From an uncultured euryarchaeote (GTDB lineage: Archaea; Thermoplasmatota; Poseidoniia; Poseidoniales; Poseidoniaceae): 64,000 nucleotides of DNA. Positions 35,322-44,927 of the stretch are shown piece by piece (the first letter of the stretch is position 1; each line of letters opens with the position of its first letter). The DNA lies in NCBI GenBank assembly GCA_937892945.1, contig CALBIL010000039.1:69272-133271 (forward strand), written 5' to 3'. The notes beneath the pieces were generated by a model that saw only the letters and a program-made list of their open reading frames with translations, was not told where the DNA came from and ran no database searches. Position numbers and translations under genes: made by a program.

Positions 35322-37349
35322 TTGACACTCATCAACGTCACCCTACCTGATGGAACAGTGAATGAATATGCAGCGGGTGTTACTTGCGCTGAAGTCATTA
35401 CCGATGCATTAGGTCGTAAGCATGGATGTTTAGCCGCTCGATTGGATGGCATTGAATGCGATTTATCCCATGTGCTTGACAACGATTGTTCCATTGAAGG
35501 TATTCTTTCAGAATCTGATGATGGACTCCACATCCTCCGCCACAGTGCAGCACACTTACTTGCTCAAGCAGTAATGTCTCTTTATCCCGGTGCAAAACCA
35601 ACGATTGGCCCGGCAATAGACCGAGGCTTTTACTATGACTTCGCCATGGAACAAATTGTCGAATCTGATCTTAAAGCAATTCAAAAGAAGATGCAAGAAT
35701 TAGCCCGGAAAAACTTCACAGTTGAACGAATCGAATTAACCGATGAAGAATTACAAGACCATTTTGCAGATAACCCCTACAAACTTGAAATCATGAATGA
35801 TAAAATCGAAGATGGTAGTGGTTCAACAATTTACAAACAGGATGATTGGTATGATTTATGCCTTGGCCCCCACGTTCCAAATACATCACGATTGATGAAT
35901 GTTAAACTCACCAGCATCTCTTCAGCGTATTGGAGAGGCGATCAAGACCGTGAACAACTGGTCCGGATTTACGGCATTGTCGAAGCGAGTAAAGAAGCCC
36001 TGCGTGCAACCCTCGACCGTCTTGAGCAAGCCAAAAAGCGAGACCACCGTAAGCTTGGTAAGGATTTACAACTGTTCCATATCGATGAAGAAGTCGGCCA
36101 GGGATTGATTTTATGGACGCCACGAGGTTCCATTATTCGTCAAGAATTACAGGATTTTATTTCGTTCCATTTGCGCCGCCAAGGCTATTCGCAAGTCTTC
36201 ACACCCCATGTTGGTAAACTCGATTTATACCGAACTTCAGGCCACTTCCCCTACTATCAAGACTCTCAATACCCCCCTCTTGTTGAACGAGAGTTGATGA
36301 ACAAACTCGCAGATGAAGGCTGCACCTGTGGCGAACTCTCGAATTTGATGAAGAGTGGAGACATCGATGGATACATGCTTAAACCGATGAATTGCCCACA
36401 CCATATCAAACTCTATGCATCACAAATGCGCTCATACCGTGACCTACCTCTCCGATTGGCAGAATTTGGTACGGTGTATCGTTGGGAACAATCCGGTGAG
36501 ATTTCTGGAATGACCCGCGTTCGAGGTTTTACACAAGACGATGCCCATCTCTTTGTAACAGAAGACCAAATTGCTGAAGAGGTCCTCGGATGTATTGAGT
36601 TGGTTCAAATTATATTTGAGAAACTTGGAATGACCGATTACCGAGTACGGGTTGGCCTACGCGATTTGGATTCCGACAAATACGTCGGTGAACCTGAACG
36701 CTGGGATAAAGCCGAAGAAGCATGTCGTGCCGCAGCAGAATCGCTTGGGGTTAATTGGTCCGAAGAACAAGGAGAGGCTGCATTTTACGGTCCAAAGATT
36801 GATTTCGTTGTCAAAGATGTGATTGGTCGAGAATGGCAACTTGGTACAGTTCAAGTTGACTACAACTTACCAGAACGTTTCGGTTTGGAATACAAAGGGA
36901 GCGATGGTGAATTACACAGGCCAGTCATGATTCATAGAGCACCGTTTGGTTCGATGGAACGATTCTGTGGAGTGTTGATTGAACATTTTGCTGGTAAGTT
37001 CCCTACATGGTTAACTCCAACTCACTGCCATATCATTACCATCTCCGAAAAACATACGGCATATGCTGACGAAGTCGCTCAGTTGCTTCGAGACAATGAA
37101 ATACGTGTGGAAATCGATAACGGTGATGACACGATTGGAAAGAAAATCCGAACTCATCGTAAGATGCAACCCGCTTATATGGTAATCCTGGGCGATGGAG
37201 AAATTGAAACTCGAACGGTTAGTTTACGCGCCCGAAACGGTGACCAAGTGAGCGGAATACCGCTTGATACATTTGTCAAGGATTTGAGAACTGAAATAGA
37301 CGAAAAAAGAGTTGAACCTTCTTTAGTGGTTTCACCAAACGAGGATTGA
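35322..37349 (+). CDS. thrS: Threonyl-tRNA synthetase, TGS-domain type
   Basis: 675 residues, TTG start behind AAGGAGAG. Domains: TGS (1-62), editing domain with HSAAHLLAQAV and YYDF, class II catalytic core with LKPMNCPHH (zinc Cys358), RWEQSGEISGMTRVRGFTQDD, FYGPKIDF and RAPFGSMERF, and a C-terminal anticodon-binding domain. This N-terminal editing domain is the bacterial/eukaryotic type. Many archaea carry a different, DTD-like editing domain, so this copy probably came from bacteria. It attaches Thr to tRNA-Thr and clears mischarged Ser. Confidence 0.96.
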   Translation: MTLINVTLPDGTVNEYAAGVTCAEVITDALGRKHGCLAARLDGIECDLSHVLDNDCSIEGILSESDDGLHILRHSAAHLLAQAVMSLYPGAKPTIGPAIDRGFYYDFAMEQIVESDLKAIQKKMQELARKNFTVERIELTDEELQDHFADNPYKLEIMNDKIEDGSGSTIYKQDDWYDLCLGPHVPNTSRLMNVKLTSISSAYWRGDQDREQLVRIYGIVEASKEALRATLDRLEQAKKRDHRKLGKDLQLFHIDEEVGQGLILWTPRGSIIRQELQDFISFHLRRQGYSQVFTPHVGKLDLYRTSGHFPYYQDSQYPPLVERELMNKLADEGCTCGELSNLMKSGDIDGYMLKPMNCPHHIKLYASQMRSYRDLPLRLAEFGTVYRWEQSGEISGMTRVRGFTQDDAHLFVTEDQIAEEVLGCIELVQIIFEKLGMTDYRVRVGLRDLDSDKYVGEPERWDKAEEACRAAAESLGVNWSEEQGEAAFYGPKIDFVVKDVIGREWQLGTVQVDYNLPERFGLEYKGSDGELHRPVMIHRAPFGSMERFCGVLIEHFAGKFPTWLTPTHCHIITISEKHTAYADEVAQLLRDNEIRVEIDNGDDTIGKKIRTHRKMQPAYMVILGDGEIETRTVSLRARNGDQVSGIPLDTFVKDLRTEIDEKRVEPSLVVSPNED

Positions 37350-39911
37350 GTGATTCCAATGACAGCACCACCAATTATTAGCGGATTCACCCTTGCCGCT
37401 TTGGTACCGTATGTTTTGGCTGCTGCAACCGCTTGGTTGTTTTGGACCCGTGTAGTCCCTCACCAATTACGTGGCTTACAAGTCGCTTTTGAAACAGGCG
37501 AAAAGCGATATGAAGTTCACGAAGTAACTTCTTCAACACAAGATGCTCGCGATTTACTCCGTTCAAGAGGCATGCAACCTGGGGTGGCTACCTATATTTT
37601 CGCTTTAGTAGGAGCTCTACTGCTGTTTTTTGAATACGTGATGATTCGTTTAGGACTTTCAGAAGGCTATCATACGCCTTCACTGAGTGTAGCATTGATT
37701 TTTATTGCGCTACCTGCTTTGATATCTACGGGGACTTCTCTTGGCGCTCAGGTGATTAAGCCCATTGGTCAAAGCCGAGCATCTTTACAAAATTCGAACA
37801 TTTGGCGGAGTTTGAAATATACATTACTGATCTTGACTTGGATTGTCTTGGTTATCGGGCTTTATCTTGTTTTAGAGGATGCAGGAGTAGATGTATCACG
37901 TCGATTCAGTATTTGCATATTTGCGTTGATGTCACCATCTATTCTTGCCTATGGCCGAATTCTTGGTTCATCATGGCAAGCTCTCCGTCAGTCTTCTCGA
38001 AAAATTTCGCGAGGAGAACCTTCCCCGTTTCACAACCATATCCCGAATGCCCGACAACAGGCCGTGGCGCAAATCGTTAACCTCAACTTGGTTGTAATGC
38101 CATACATCGCTTTGAATACGCTTCTTTCACTCCTCGTCTTGCTATATGATCCAGATCTCCTTCTTCATTCTAACCGAGTTCTTGAATTGCCTGAATACAC
38201 ACTCCAAACGACGTTTATGGAAGAGGGTGGACTCCTTGGTTTTGGTCTCATTGAATTATTTTCATTCATCCCAGTGTCTGGAATTCGTCAACCTCTTGTT
38301 CAATTTGTTTTACTGTTTTTGTTGTTGAACGTTGCCCTTATTGGTTTTCTTTTCGTGTATGAAGTTGCTCGAATCCTTTTCCTCGATGTTCAAGATGTAT
38401 CTGGTAAAGGTGGCATCAAATTGGCTGACAGTCGCCTTTTGAGGGCTGAGCCAAGTCAACAGGCTAAAGTTCTTAATTTCTGTTTTACAGGATTTGCAGG
38501 TCAGTCGATGCTCTTATTGGCATTAGGAATGATTACTTTTTGGGATTCAGCCGCCCTACCCCAAGGCGCTAATTGCGGTGATTGGGAAAACAAAGTATGT
38601 GGCGTTTTAGAAAAGGATGCTCTTGAAGAACTCACGTGGATGTTGGCCTCTGGTGGCCAAATCGCCTTCCTCACCATCTGGCTCAAGTCACGTCGCATCG
38701 GGTTGGAATTAGAAGACATCACCTTTGATACGACAGTTGGAGTAGACAGAGCTCGCCTTTCCGAAATGCAAGATGTCATTTATCTCAAACAAAAACCGTT
38801 CACGGATTTGATTGCGAATGACCAATGGTCAATTGCTCTCGACCGTTTAGATAAGATTTATGAAGGCCATGGCAAGCAATTAGAGGGACTTACTTTGGCA
38901 CGTAAAACCGACGCTATGATGGAATTGTATGCTGGATTGGGGCGTTGGAACGAGGCTGAGCATGAAGCCGTATCTCTCCTTGCTTTACGTGGAGGCCGTG
39001 AAGCACAAGTCGCTCGTTTAGTTCTCTGTGCATCCAGTTTATCACAACGTGATTATGCGGAAGCAAAACCCCGTCTCGGATTGTTAATCTCCGATGATAT
39101 TGAAACAGCTCGGTTACAGTGGGCTGCTTCATTATTCAATCCCAAACAACGAGTATTAGAGCCTGAATTCAAAGCCCTTCTTTCGATTGATTCGGTAATG
39201 AAACGAAATATTGACCTTGTCAAACGCTATCAAAAGGGTATTGCTCAAAGTGAACTCAAATATCTCGATACACCCCCCGGACGAATTTTCTTACTGAGCG
39301 ATATCGCTCGAATGCGTTTAGCGGGTACACCAGATAAAGCATTGAACTTGCTTGAACACTTCATTAAATCCTTTGAGATCACAAACTGGTCACATGGGGA
39401 AGTTGTTCGAGCCTTACTTCACATCGATGCAGGGAGAATCAATACCGGTGTGACAATGGCTGAAAAACTTGCAGCCTCAAATCCCCGCCACCCTCACGTC
39501 CGAAATCTCATTGGTGCACTCGCCCGTGCAGGTCATACTGAGATGCTTCCATCAGAAACTACGCCGATAGAATGGCTCAATGATTCCGGTCTTGATTGGC
39601 TTGATGGCTGGACAATGAAACACGTGGTCGCGCCACCCCCTACTTTTGCAAGAAAACCGTTAATTCAACACGCTTGGAAATCGAATGGGTGGACAGCATT
39701 TAATGGATCAGGTAGTCTCTCTGAAGCAATTAAGAGAAAGGCAAACGGCTGGAAAGTCGTTCAGCAAGTGTGGCCTGATGATTTACCAATGTGTATTCAC
39801 ACCCACTTAACAGGAATTGTTGTCACTATTTCTGGAATGCCTGTTGACCTTGGGTTCCCTGGTACGCTTGATCTTAAATCAATTGAAAAGAAAGGTTTGC
39901 TCGAACTGTAA
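37350..39911 (+). CDS. Large multi-helix membrane protein with helical-repeat C-terminus
   Basis: 853 residues (GTG 37350 directly after the thrS stop; ATG 37359 possible). The first half has about eight membrane helices. Residues of about 440-740 are soluble and helical, with pairs resembling tetratricopeptide units (ALDRLDKIYEGHGKQLEGL, MMELYAGLGRWNEAEHEA, ALNLLEHFIKSFEI, AEKLAASNPRHPHVRNLIG). No catalytic motif recognised. It converges with the helical membrane protein at 39914, 2 nt away. It may be a membrane assembly or transport scaffold. Confidence 0.6.
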   Translation: MIPMTAPPIISGFTLAALVPYVLAAATAWLFWTRVVPHQLRGLQVAFETGEKRYEVHEVTSSTQDARDLLRSRGMQPGVATYIFALVGALLLFFEYVMIRLGLSEGYHTPSLSVALIFIALPALISTGTSLGAQVIKPIGQSRASLQNSNIWRSLKYTLLILTWIVLVIGLYLVLEDAGVDVSRRFSICIFALMSPSILAYGRILGSSWQALRQSSRKISRGEPSPFHNHIPNARQQAVAQIVNLNLVVMPYIALNTLLSLLVLLYDPDLLLHSNRVLELPEYTLQTTFMEEGGLLGFGLIELFSFIPVSGIRQPLVQFVLLFLLLNVALIGFLFVYEVARILFLDVQDVSGKGGIKLADSRLLRAEPSQQAKVLNFCFTGFAGQSMLLLALGMITFWDSAALPQGANCGDWENKVCGVLEKDALEELTWMLASGGQIAFLTIWLKSRRIGLELEDITFDTTVGVDRARLSEMQDVIYLKQKPFTDLIANDQWSIALDRLDKIYEGHGKQLEGLTLARKTDAMMELYAGLGRWNEAEHEAVSLLALRGGREAQVARLVLCASSLSQRDYAEAKPRLGLLISDDIETARLQWAASLFNPKQRVLEPEFKALLSIDSVMKRNIDLVKRYQKGIAQSELKYLDTPPGRIFLLSDIARMRLAGTPDKALNLLEHFIKSFEITNWSHGEVVRALLHIDAGRINTGVTMAEKLAASNPRHPHVRNLIGALARAGHTEMLPSETTPIEWLNDSGLDWLDGWTMKHVVAPPPTFARKPLIQHAWKSNGWTAFNGSGSLSEAIKRKANGWKVVQQVWPDDLPMCIHTHLTGIVVTISGMPVDLGFPGTLDLKSIEKKGLLEL

Positions 39912-39913
39912 AG

Positions 39914-41680
39914 TTAGATCTTTCTACGTAGCCGCTCCATTGAAGCATCTGCTTCCGATAAGTGATTGAGACAATCTTCAACACGTCCACCGGACAATGA
40001 TTCACCCGCAAGAGCAATGGCTTGTTCGCATGCACGACGGTTTTCATCTTCAAGAGTAATTCCATTTGTGTCACATTGATTGCGAAGAGTTTTCCACTCT
40101 TCTGTTACAAAGTCATACAACTCAAGTGCTTCATCACTCGCTTGCCCTTCATTGTCAAGGTCGGTCGTTATGGCATCGAGTAAAGAATTTGCTTGCGTCC
40201 ATTGTTTGAGATCCGCAGCATCCTCCATAGAAGCAAGACGTTCATCCCAATCTTTTTTGTCATCTCGATCTTTGTATTGGGCTACTAATTTTTTACGCTG
40301 TTTAAGAGCGCGCCGAACATTGTCCATGGCTTCACGTTCTGCTTCAATAGAGCGAACTACTCCATCAGCTAATCCAATTGCTTGACTTGGACTACCCGCT
40401 TCAATGGCTTGTTCAGCACGTTCTAATCGCAACAGCATCTCGGTGGTGTCAAGGCCATCGGTTTGTTGCAATTGGTGTTGAGCTTCTTCGACTGCTGTAA
40501 TGGCTCGTTCCTGTGCATCTCCATCTGCCAATAATTGAGGGGGTATCACGCATGCAAATTCATAGGCTTCTTGTGGTTCTTCAACCGCAAGTTTCTTTTT
40601 TGCGTCATTGAGTAATTCTTTCAAGTGTTGAACACTTTCAGCATCATTGCCGCCAAGCAATCGACTTGCCTCAGTAATGGCTTCTTCTGCCATTGCCCAC
40701 CATTCGATGATTTCAAGAGCTAATTTCTTTGATTGGCGAAACAATATCTCTCCTTCACGTAATGAGCCAAGTTTTACTTCACGTAGGCCAATTTCAAAAG
40801 ATTTCCGAGGGCGTTTTGCTGAAGGTGCAATTGCTTCAGCCTTTTCTATCGCTTGGATGGCATCTGCTTGAATTATTTCAACGTCTCCGGTGAGTGAAAG
40901 AGTACGTTCAATATCATCTTCGGCCTCATCAAGAAGTTTCATGCCGTAATCTGGATTAATATGTCCTTCTTCTTTTGCCGTCATGACTAGACTCGAAGCC
41001 TGATCGACCGCTGCACCTTGTGCTTTTAATTCTAATAAATGCGTTTCAACTGCATCAAGTCGTTTAGCGAATTCTTTCCGTTCGACCCGCTGGTCATCTC
41101 CAACGAACCAAATGTATGCAGTTGCGATGCTGCCGATACTGAGTGAACTGAGTGATGCCAGCCATTCATAGGAATTTGTTTCAGGGACTTCACCGATAAA
41201 AAGAGAAAAGCCAGCAACAACTCCTAGTCCAGTCATAATAGCTCGCCATCGCATGACATCAAGCCCACCTCGTAAGATTGAACTCGAGGTTTGAAAGCAA
41301 GTATAGGCTACAAGAACGATACACCCTGAACCAATAAGAGAAGCTAAATCTTCAAGACTGAAATGCTTTGAAGCAAGAATCAAGAGTACAGGCCAAGCAA
41401 TAGAAGCAAATGACCCGATTCTCGTTCTCGCTTTCGCATCATCCAAGACTGAATCTTGAAGTACCAATCCATAGGCGATAATTAGGAGAGGGTAACCAAG
41501 ACCCTCAAACAAACCAGAATCCCCCTTTATTGCAGATTGAAGGCTTGGCCACATCAACCAAACTGCTCCGACCAAGATGAGTAATGCCGAACTGCTGGTT
41601 AAGCGATCAAGTCGTTGCTGTCTTGACTTTCGTGCAGTAATAATTGCCGCATCAACATCTGCCCAAGCATCGAGAGCCAT
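39914..41680 (-). CDS. Membrane protein with long alpha-helical cytoplasmic region
   Basis: About 588 residues from ATG 41680; ATG 41698 is equally possible and no ribosome site marks either. An N-terminal block of about six membrane helices (residues 20-200) is followed by some 380 residues of Glu/Ala/Leu-rich helix with heptad-like patterns (VEEAQHQLQQTDGLDTTEM, LLRLERAEQAIEAG, MDNVRRALKQRKKLVAQYK). No known domain recognised. It is unusual in spacing many AEAI-type repeats like HEAT or bacterial FtsZ-ring scaffolds, but this is only an impression. Confidence 0.55.
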   Translation of the reverse strand: MALDAWADVDAAIITARKSRQQRLDRLTSSSALLILVGAVWLMWPSLQSAIKGDSGLFEGLGYPLLIIAYGLVLQDSVLDDAKARTRIGSFASIAWPVLLILASKHFSLEDLASLIGSGCIVLVAYTCFQTSSSILRGGLDVMRWRAIMTGLGVVAGFSLFIGEVPETNSYEWLASLSSLSIGSIATAYIWFVGDDQRVERKEFAKRLDAVETHLLELKAQGAAVDQASSLVMTAKEEGHINPDYGMKLLDEAEDDIERTLSLTGDVEIIQADAIQAIEKAEAIAPSAKRPRKSFEIGLREVKLGSLREGEILFRQSKKLALEIIEWWAMAEEAITEASRLLGGNDAESVQHLKELLNDAKKKLAVEEPQEAYEFACVIPPQLLADGDAQERAITAVEEAQHQLQQTDGLDTTEMLLRLERAEQAIEAGSPSQAIGLADGVVRSIEAEREAMDNVRRALKQRKKLVAQYKDRDDKKDWDERLASMEDAADLKQWTQANSLLDAITTDLDNEGQASDEALELYDFVTEEWKTLRNQCDTNGITLEDENRRACEQAIALAGESLSGGRVEDCLNHLSEADASMERLRRKI

Positions 41681-41836
41681 AGTGCATCTTGATGACATCT
41701 TGATGATAACCACTCCGCTTTTCAGTTTGGCTACCCCCCTATTCGAGTAGACCTGTTTTGAAACGGCAGAATCAATCATTTTGATGGTAATGTTCATGGG
41801 TGTCTTCGCCCGCCTCAAGATGAGGGAAGAGAGCAT

Positions 41837-42781
41837 ATGACTGGACTCATTACCATGGACGACTTAACAAACGAACAAATTCTCAGTATTTTAGAGGATG
41901 CAGAACGCCTTCTGCCCGTGGCACGCGGTGAGATTTATCTCCCTCTTTTACAAGGAAGAATACTCGGGAATTTATTTTTCGAACCAAGCACACGGACTCG
42001 TATGTCGTTCGAAACCGCAATGAAAAGACTCGGCGGCGATGTCGTCAACCTTGGTGACGTCAAAACATCTTCAGTCGTCAAAGGAGAAACTCTCTTCGAT
42101 ACGATTCAAATGGTCGATGGTTATACAGATATTATCGCAATGCGACACCCGCGTCAAGGGGCAGCACAATACGCACAAGATGCAGCACGAGTTCCGATTC
42201 TCAACGGCGGAGACGGCGCAGGGCACCACCCCACTCAAACGATGCTTGACCTGTTTACAATCAAACAAGCGCACGGTCGTTTAGAGGGGTTGAAGGTCGT
42301 CCTTGCTGGTGATTTACGCTATGGGCGAACAGTCCATTCACTTTCTCATGCGTTGACTCGGTTTGGTTGCGAATTAATTTTTGCAAGTCCAAGTTTGTTG
42401 AACATGCCCGAGGAAATCGTTTCAGATTTACGTTCACACGGGGCAAATGTTATTGAAACTGAAGACCTATATGGTTCGATGGCAGACGCAGATGTCGTGT
42501 ATATGACTCGAATTCAAAAAGAACGTTTTGCAGATGAAGACGAATATGCAAGATGTGCTGGCGCCTACAAACTTCATGCTCGCCATTTGAGTGAAGTGAA
42601 GCAAGATATGATTGTCATGCATCCATTGCCGCGTGTTGATGAAATCGACCCTTCTGTCGATAAGACCCGTCATGCACGGTATTTCGAACAAGCATTCAAC
42701 GGAGTCGTAGCCCGTATGGCCCTTTTATGTCGTCTACTCGGTGTTACTGTCCCGGCCAAAATTGAAGGAGGTGCTCTGTGA
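41837..42781 (+). CDS. pyrB: Aspartate carbamoyltransferase catalytic chain
   Basis: 314 residues. It joins carbamoyl phosphate and aspartate, the first committed step of pyrimidine synthesis. Motifs: FFEPSTRTRMSF (STRTR at 51-55), MRHPRQGAA, NGGDGAGHHPTQTMLDL, GDLRYGRTVHSL and MHPLPRVDEI. The stop overlaps the start of pyrI, and both serve the same enzyme. Together with pyrG at 30569 the window holds two steps toward CTP. Confidence 0.97.
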   Translation: MTGLITMDDLTNEQILSILEDAERLLPVARGEIYLPLLQGRILGNLFFEPSTRTRMSFETAMKRLGGDVVNLGDVKTSSVVKGETLFDTIQMVDGYTDIIAMRHPRQGAAQYAQDAARVPILNGGDGAGHHPTQTMLDLFTIKQAHGRLEGLKVVLAGDLRYGRTVHSLSHALTRFGCELIFASPSLLNMPEEIVSDLRSHGANVIETEDLYGSMADADVVYMTRIQKERFADEDEYARCAGAYKLHARHLSEVKQDMIVMHPLPRVDEIDPSVDKTRHARYFEQAFNGVVARMALLCRLLGVTVPAKIEGGAL

Positions 42782-43257
42782 TGTCCAATGAACACAGTAT
42801 GCGTAGAGTGACAGCTATCCGTAATGGTACTGTGATTGACCATATCCCCTCTGGCCAAGCAATGCTTGTCTTGGAAATGCTTGGAATTGCTGGCGCAACT
42901 GCAGTGCCAGTTTCCCTTGTCATGAATGTTCCATCGAAAAAGATGGGATCGAAAGATATCATCAAAGTTGAGGACCGTGAATTGACACAATCTGAACTTG
43001 ACCGATTGGCATTGGTAGCACCTGATGCTCGTGTTGCAATTATCCGTGCTTATTCCGTTGCAGAAAAACTCTCAATCAATTTAGGTGAGGAACTGGTTAA
43101 TGTTGTTCGATGTACTTTTTCAAATTGCATTACCACGAATCTACGTGAACCCCTCGCACATCGCCTGAAAGTCGTTCAAAGAGATCCGCTACAATTACGT
43201 TGCCATTACTGTGGCCGGCCTCAAGACTTAAGCGAATTAGCGAATAATGTTCTGTGA
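42781..43257 (+). CDS. pyrI: Aspartate carbamoyltransferase regulatory chain
   Basis: 158 residues from ATG 42781, with GGAGGTG about 7 nt ahead, overlapping the pyrB stop by one base. It binds nucleotide effectors (CTP/ATP) and holds the catalytic trimers. Evidence: GTVIDHIPSGQAMLVLEMLG at the nucleotide-binding domain and a zinc site of four Cys at 111, 116, 141 and 144. Its last 21 nt overlap the 3' end of the convergent TtuA-like gene. Confidence 0.95.
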   Translation: MSNEHSMRRVTAIRNGTVIDHIPSGQAMLVLEMLGIAGATAVPVSLVMNVPSKKMGSKDIIKVEDRELTQSELDRLALVAPDARVAIIRAYSVAEKLSINLGEELVNVVRCTFSNCITTNLREPLAHRLKVVQRDPLQLRCHYCGRPQDLSELANNVL

Positions 43258-44259
43258 TTCGTCATTCATCAATGCTCGCATATCGCACGCCTTGCATTGT
43301 CTGCTCGAGGTAAGTTCTCCACACGACTCGCATGGCATTGGAGGGGAAGGTCGTGCTTCTTTTCCACCAAGTTCAATGACTTGGTCTCGTAGTCCTTTGA
43401 TGTTATCTGCCATCCGTAACAATCCATGGCGAGTTCCTGCTACGTCTGCTTCCATTTGAGCGACCATTTCTCGATGGCGCCAACGTAATGCACCCTTTGC
43501 GTGCGGGCATTCTTCATGATGAAGTGGTAACTCTCGATGTAAGGCATACAAGTGAACTTCTTGTTCGGGGATCCATCTCAAAGGGACAATTCGTGGTGCC
43601 AATCCATCAACGGGTGTCGTAGTATGTGGTGCAAGGCGTAGCGTACGTTCTAAATCGCCGTTAGTCATGTTCATGAGGACTGTTTGGGCCATATCATCAA
43701 GATTATGTCCTAAAGCAACATAGTCCGCATTTACTCTTTTTGCCAAATGGTTGATGCCTTGTCTACGAAAAACGCCACAGTAAGAACATGGCATTCTTGG
43801 AGCATCTTTGTTTTCTTTAACAAGTCCAGGGATTCGGCTTGCGACCTCATCCATTTCTTTGAAACTTAATTCCGGATAGGAGACCGTAATGAATTCAATG
43901 CCAAGGCGATCGCACAACTCTTGGGCGCAAATCAATGACGGTGGCCGGTAACCATCAATGCCTTCATCGACTGTTCCGGCAATGATAGTGACATCAGGTC
44001 GTTTGCCGAGGCGGTCGACAAGGCTATCGAGCAAAACGGCAGAATCTTTCCCCCCCGAAATCGCTACAAAGATTGTAGTTTCTTTATCTCGTGGGAGTTT
44101 GAGTTGATGGCGTAATTCCTTTCCAACTTTTTTCCGAACTGATTTTGCCATGTGCTCTCCACACAAAATGCGTCCAGAGTAGGCCTGTTCGAGGATTGCT
44201 GGTTTTGAGCAACTATCGCAGGTTGGAACGGAAAATACCGGTTCAACACTGTGCGCCAT
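43237..44259 (-). CDS. tRNA thiolation PP-loop enzyme, TtuA/Ncs6 family
   Basis: 340 residues from ATG 44259. The family adenylates a wobble or T-loop uridine and replaces its oxygen with sulfur. Visible: N-terminal CDSC...C..H zinc finger, AISGGKDSAVL ATP loop, MPCSYCGVFRR with two of the Fe-S/catalytic Cys, ALGHNLDDMAQT, a HHEECPH segment, and a C-terminal finger PCESCG...CKACD. This set fits TtuA/Ncs6 rather than TilS. Its 3' end overlaps pyrI in the opposite direction. Which uridine it modifies cannot be told. Confidence 0.85.
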   Translation of the reverse strand: MAHSVEPVFSVPTCDSCSKPAILEQAYSGRILCGEHMAKSVRKKVGKELRHQLKLPRDKETTIFVAISGGKDSAVLLDSLVDRLGKRPDVTIIAGTVDEGIDGYRPPSLICAQELCDRLGIEFITVSYPELSFKEMDEVASRIPGLVKENKDAPRMPCSYCGVFRRQGINHLAKRVNADYVALGHNLDDMAQTVLMNMTNGDLERTLRLAPHTTTPVDGLAPRIVPLRWIPEQEVHLYALHRELPLHHEECPHAKGALRWRHREMVAQMEADVAGTRHGLLRMADNIKGLRDQVIELGGKEARPSPPMPCESCGELTSSRQCKACDMRALMNDESQNIIR

Positions 44260-44585
44260 AGACACTTGCGGGCACCACTATCGTTTGAGTTCACCGCTTG
44301 ATTCACGATTCTACACATGCATAAATTCCAATGAGGGGATAATTTATCAATTGGTTTTTTGATTTTCCAATTGAAATATTCGAGATGCCTTCGGTAAAAT
44401 GGCGGTGAAATGGCGGTAAATACGAGGCATTTCAAAGCGCGGAAAACTGCTCAAATGTATCTCTCCGCGTAGCCTGTTTCGAATCTCCAGTTGGGAAATC
44501 ATTTTGGGTCTTCAAATCCCCCTTTAGGGGGATAAAAGCGCAAAACTACTTGAAGGCTACAGCGCAGACGAGAAGTTTGAGAACC
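44260..44585. promoter_or_regulatory. Non-coding region dense in symmetric and direct repeats
   Basis: 326 nt without a gene, between divergent starts. It holds an inverted repeat CAATTGG 44348-44354 / CCAATTG 44367-44373. There is an 11-bp direct repeat in about three copies (CGGTAAAATGG 44392-44402, CGGTGAAATGG 44403-44413, CGGTAAATACG 44414-44424), flanked by ATGCCT 44385-44390 and its complement AGGCAT 44425-44430. CGCGGA/TCCGCG pair near 44440-44475. CCCCC-TTTA-GGGGG (44518-44531) is followed at once by a TATA-like ATAAAA at 44532-44537. An 11-bp period places the copies on one face of the helix, as for cooperative binding sites. No tRNA fold was found. Confidence 0.5.
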
Positions 44586-44927
44586 ATGCTGCAACGAGTA
44601 CTTGCCGGATTATGCCGCCTTGAAGGTGTCAATCAAGCAATGCTTATCGACGACTCTGGCCAATTATTGGCAAGTGTCGGTGAAGAAGGAGTCATGCCAC
44701 CGTTTGAAGATGCAGTGGAAATGATTCATGTTGCTCAAGAAACCGGCGATGCCCTAGGCCTCGGTCAAGTCTACGAAGTGTGGTGCGAAAGCAAGAAACG
44801 AATGATAATCGATGTGGCAGCGCCAAATCGAATTGTCGTATTGAGTGGCGATGGAGGGCGATTAGCCCGATGGCGTCATGCTCTTGACCGCGACCGTCGA
44901 ATTCTTGCGACAACCCCCAGAATGTGA
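44586..44927 (+). CDS. Roadblock/LC7-domain protein
   Basis: 113 residues from ATG 44586; the frame also opens at TTG 44550, but that lies only some 13 nt after a TATA-like box. The pattern VLAGLCRLEGVNQAMLIDDSGQ...ASVG and the RMIIDVAAPNRIVVLSGDG strand pair match the Roadblock/LC7 fold, which regulates small GTPases in archaea, bacteria and eukaryotes. It overlaps the next gene through GTGA, so the two proteins are probably made together. Confidence 0.7.
   Translation: MLQRVLAGLCRLEGVNQAMLIDDSGQLLASVGEEGVMPPFEDAVEMIHVAQETGDALGLGQVYEVWCESKKRMIIDVAAPNRIVVLSGDGGRLARWRHALDRDRRILATTPRM

Noticed and set aside
39914..41836. Full-length reading of the helical membrane protein up to 41836
   Set aside because: The extra N-terminal part runs to the pyrB start with no ribosome site or hydrophobic signal; the later ATG is more plausible.
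44440..44510. TTTCGAATCTCC with a CGCGGA/TCCGCG pair, a possible tRNA remnant
   Set aside because: No cloverleaf could be completed; treated as part of the repeat-rich intergenic region.
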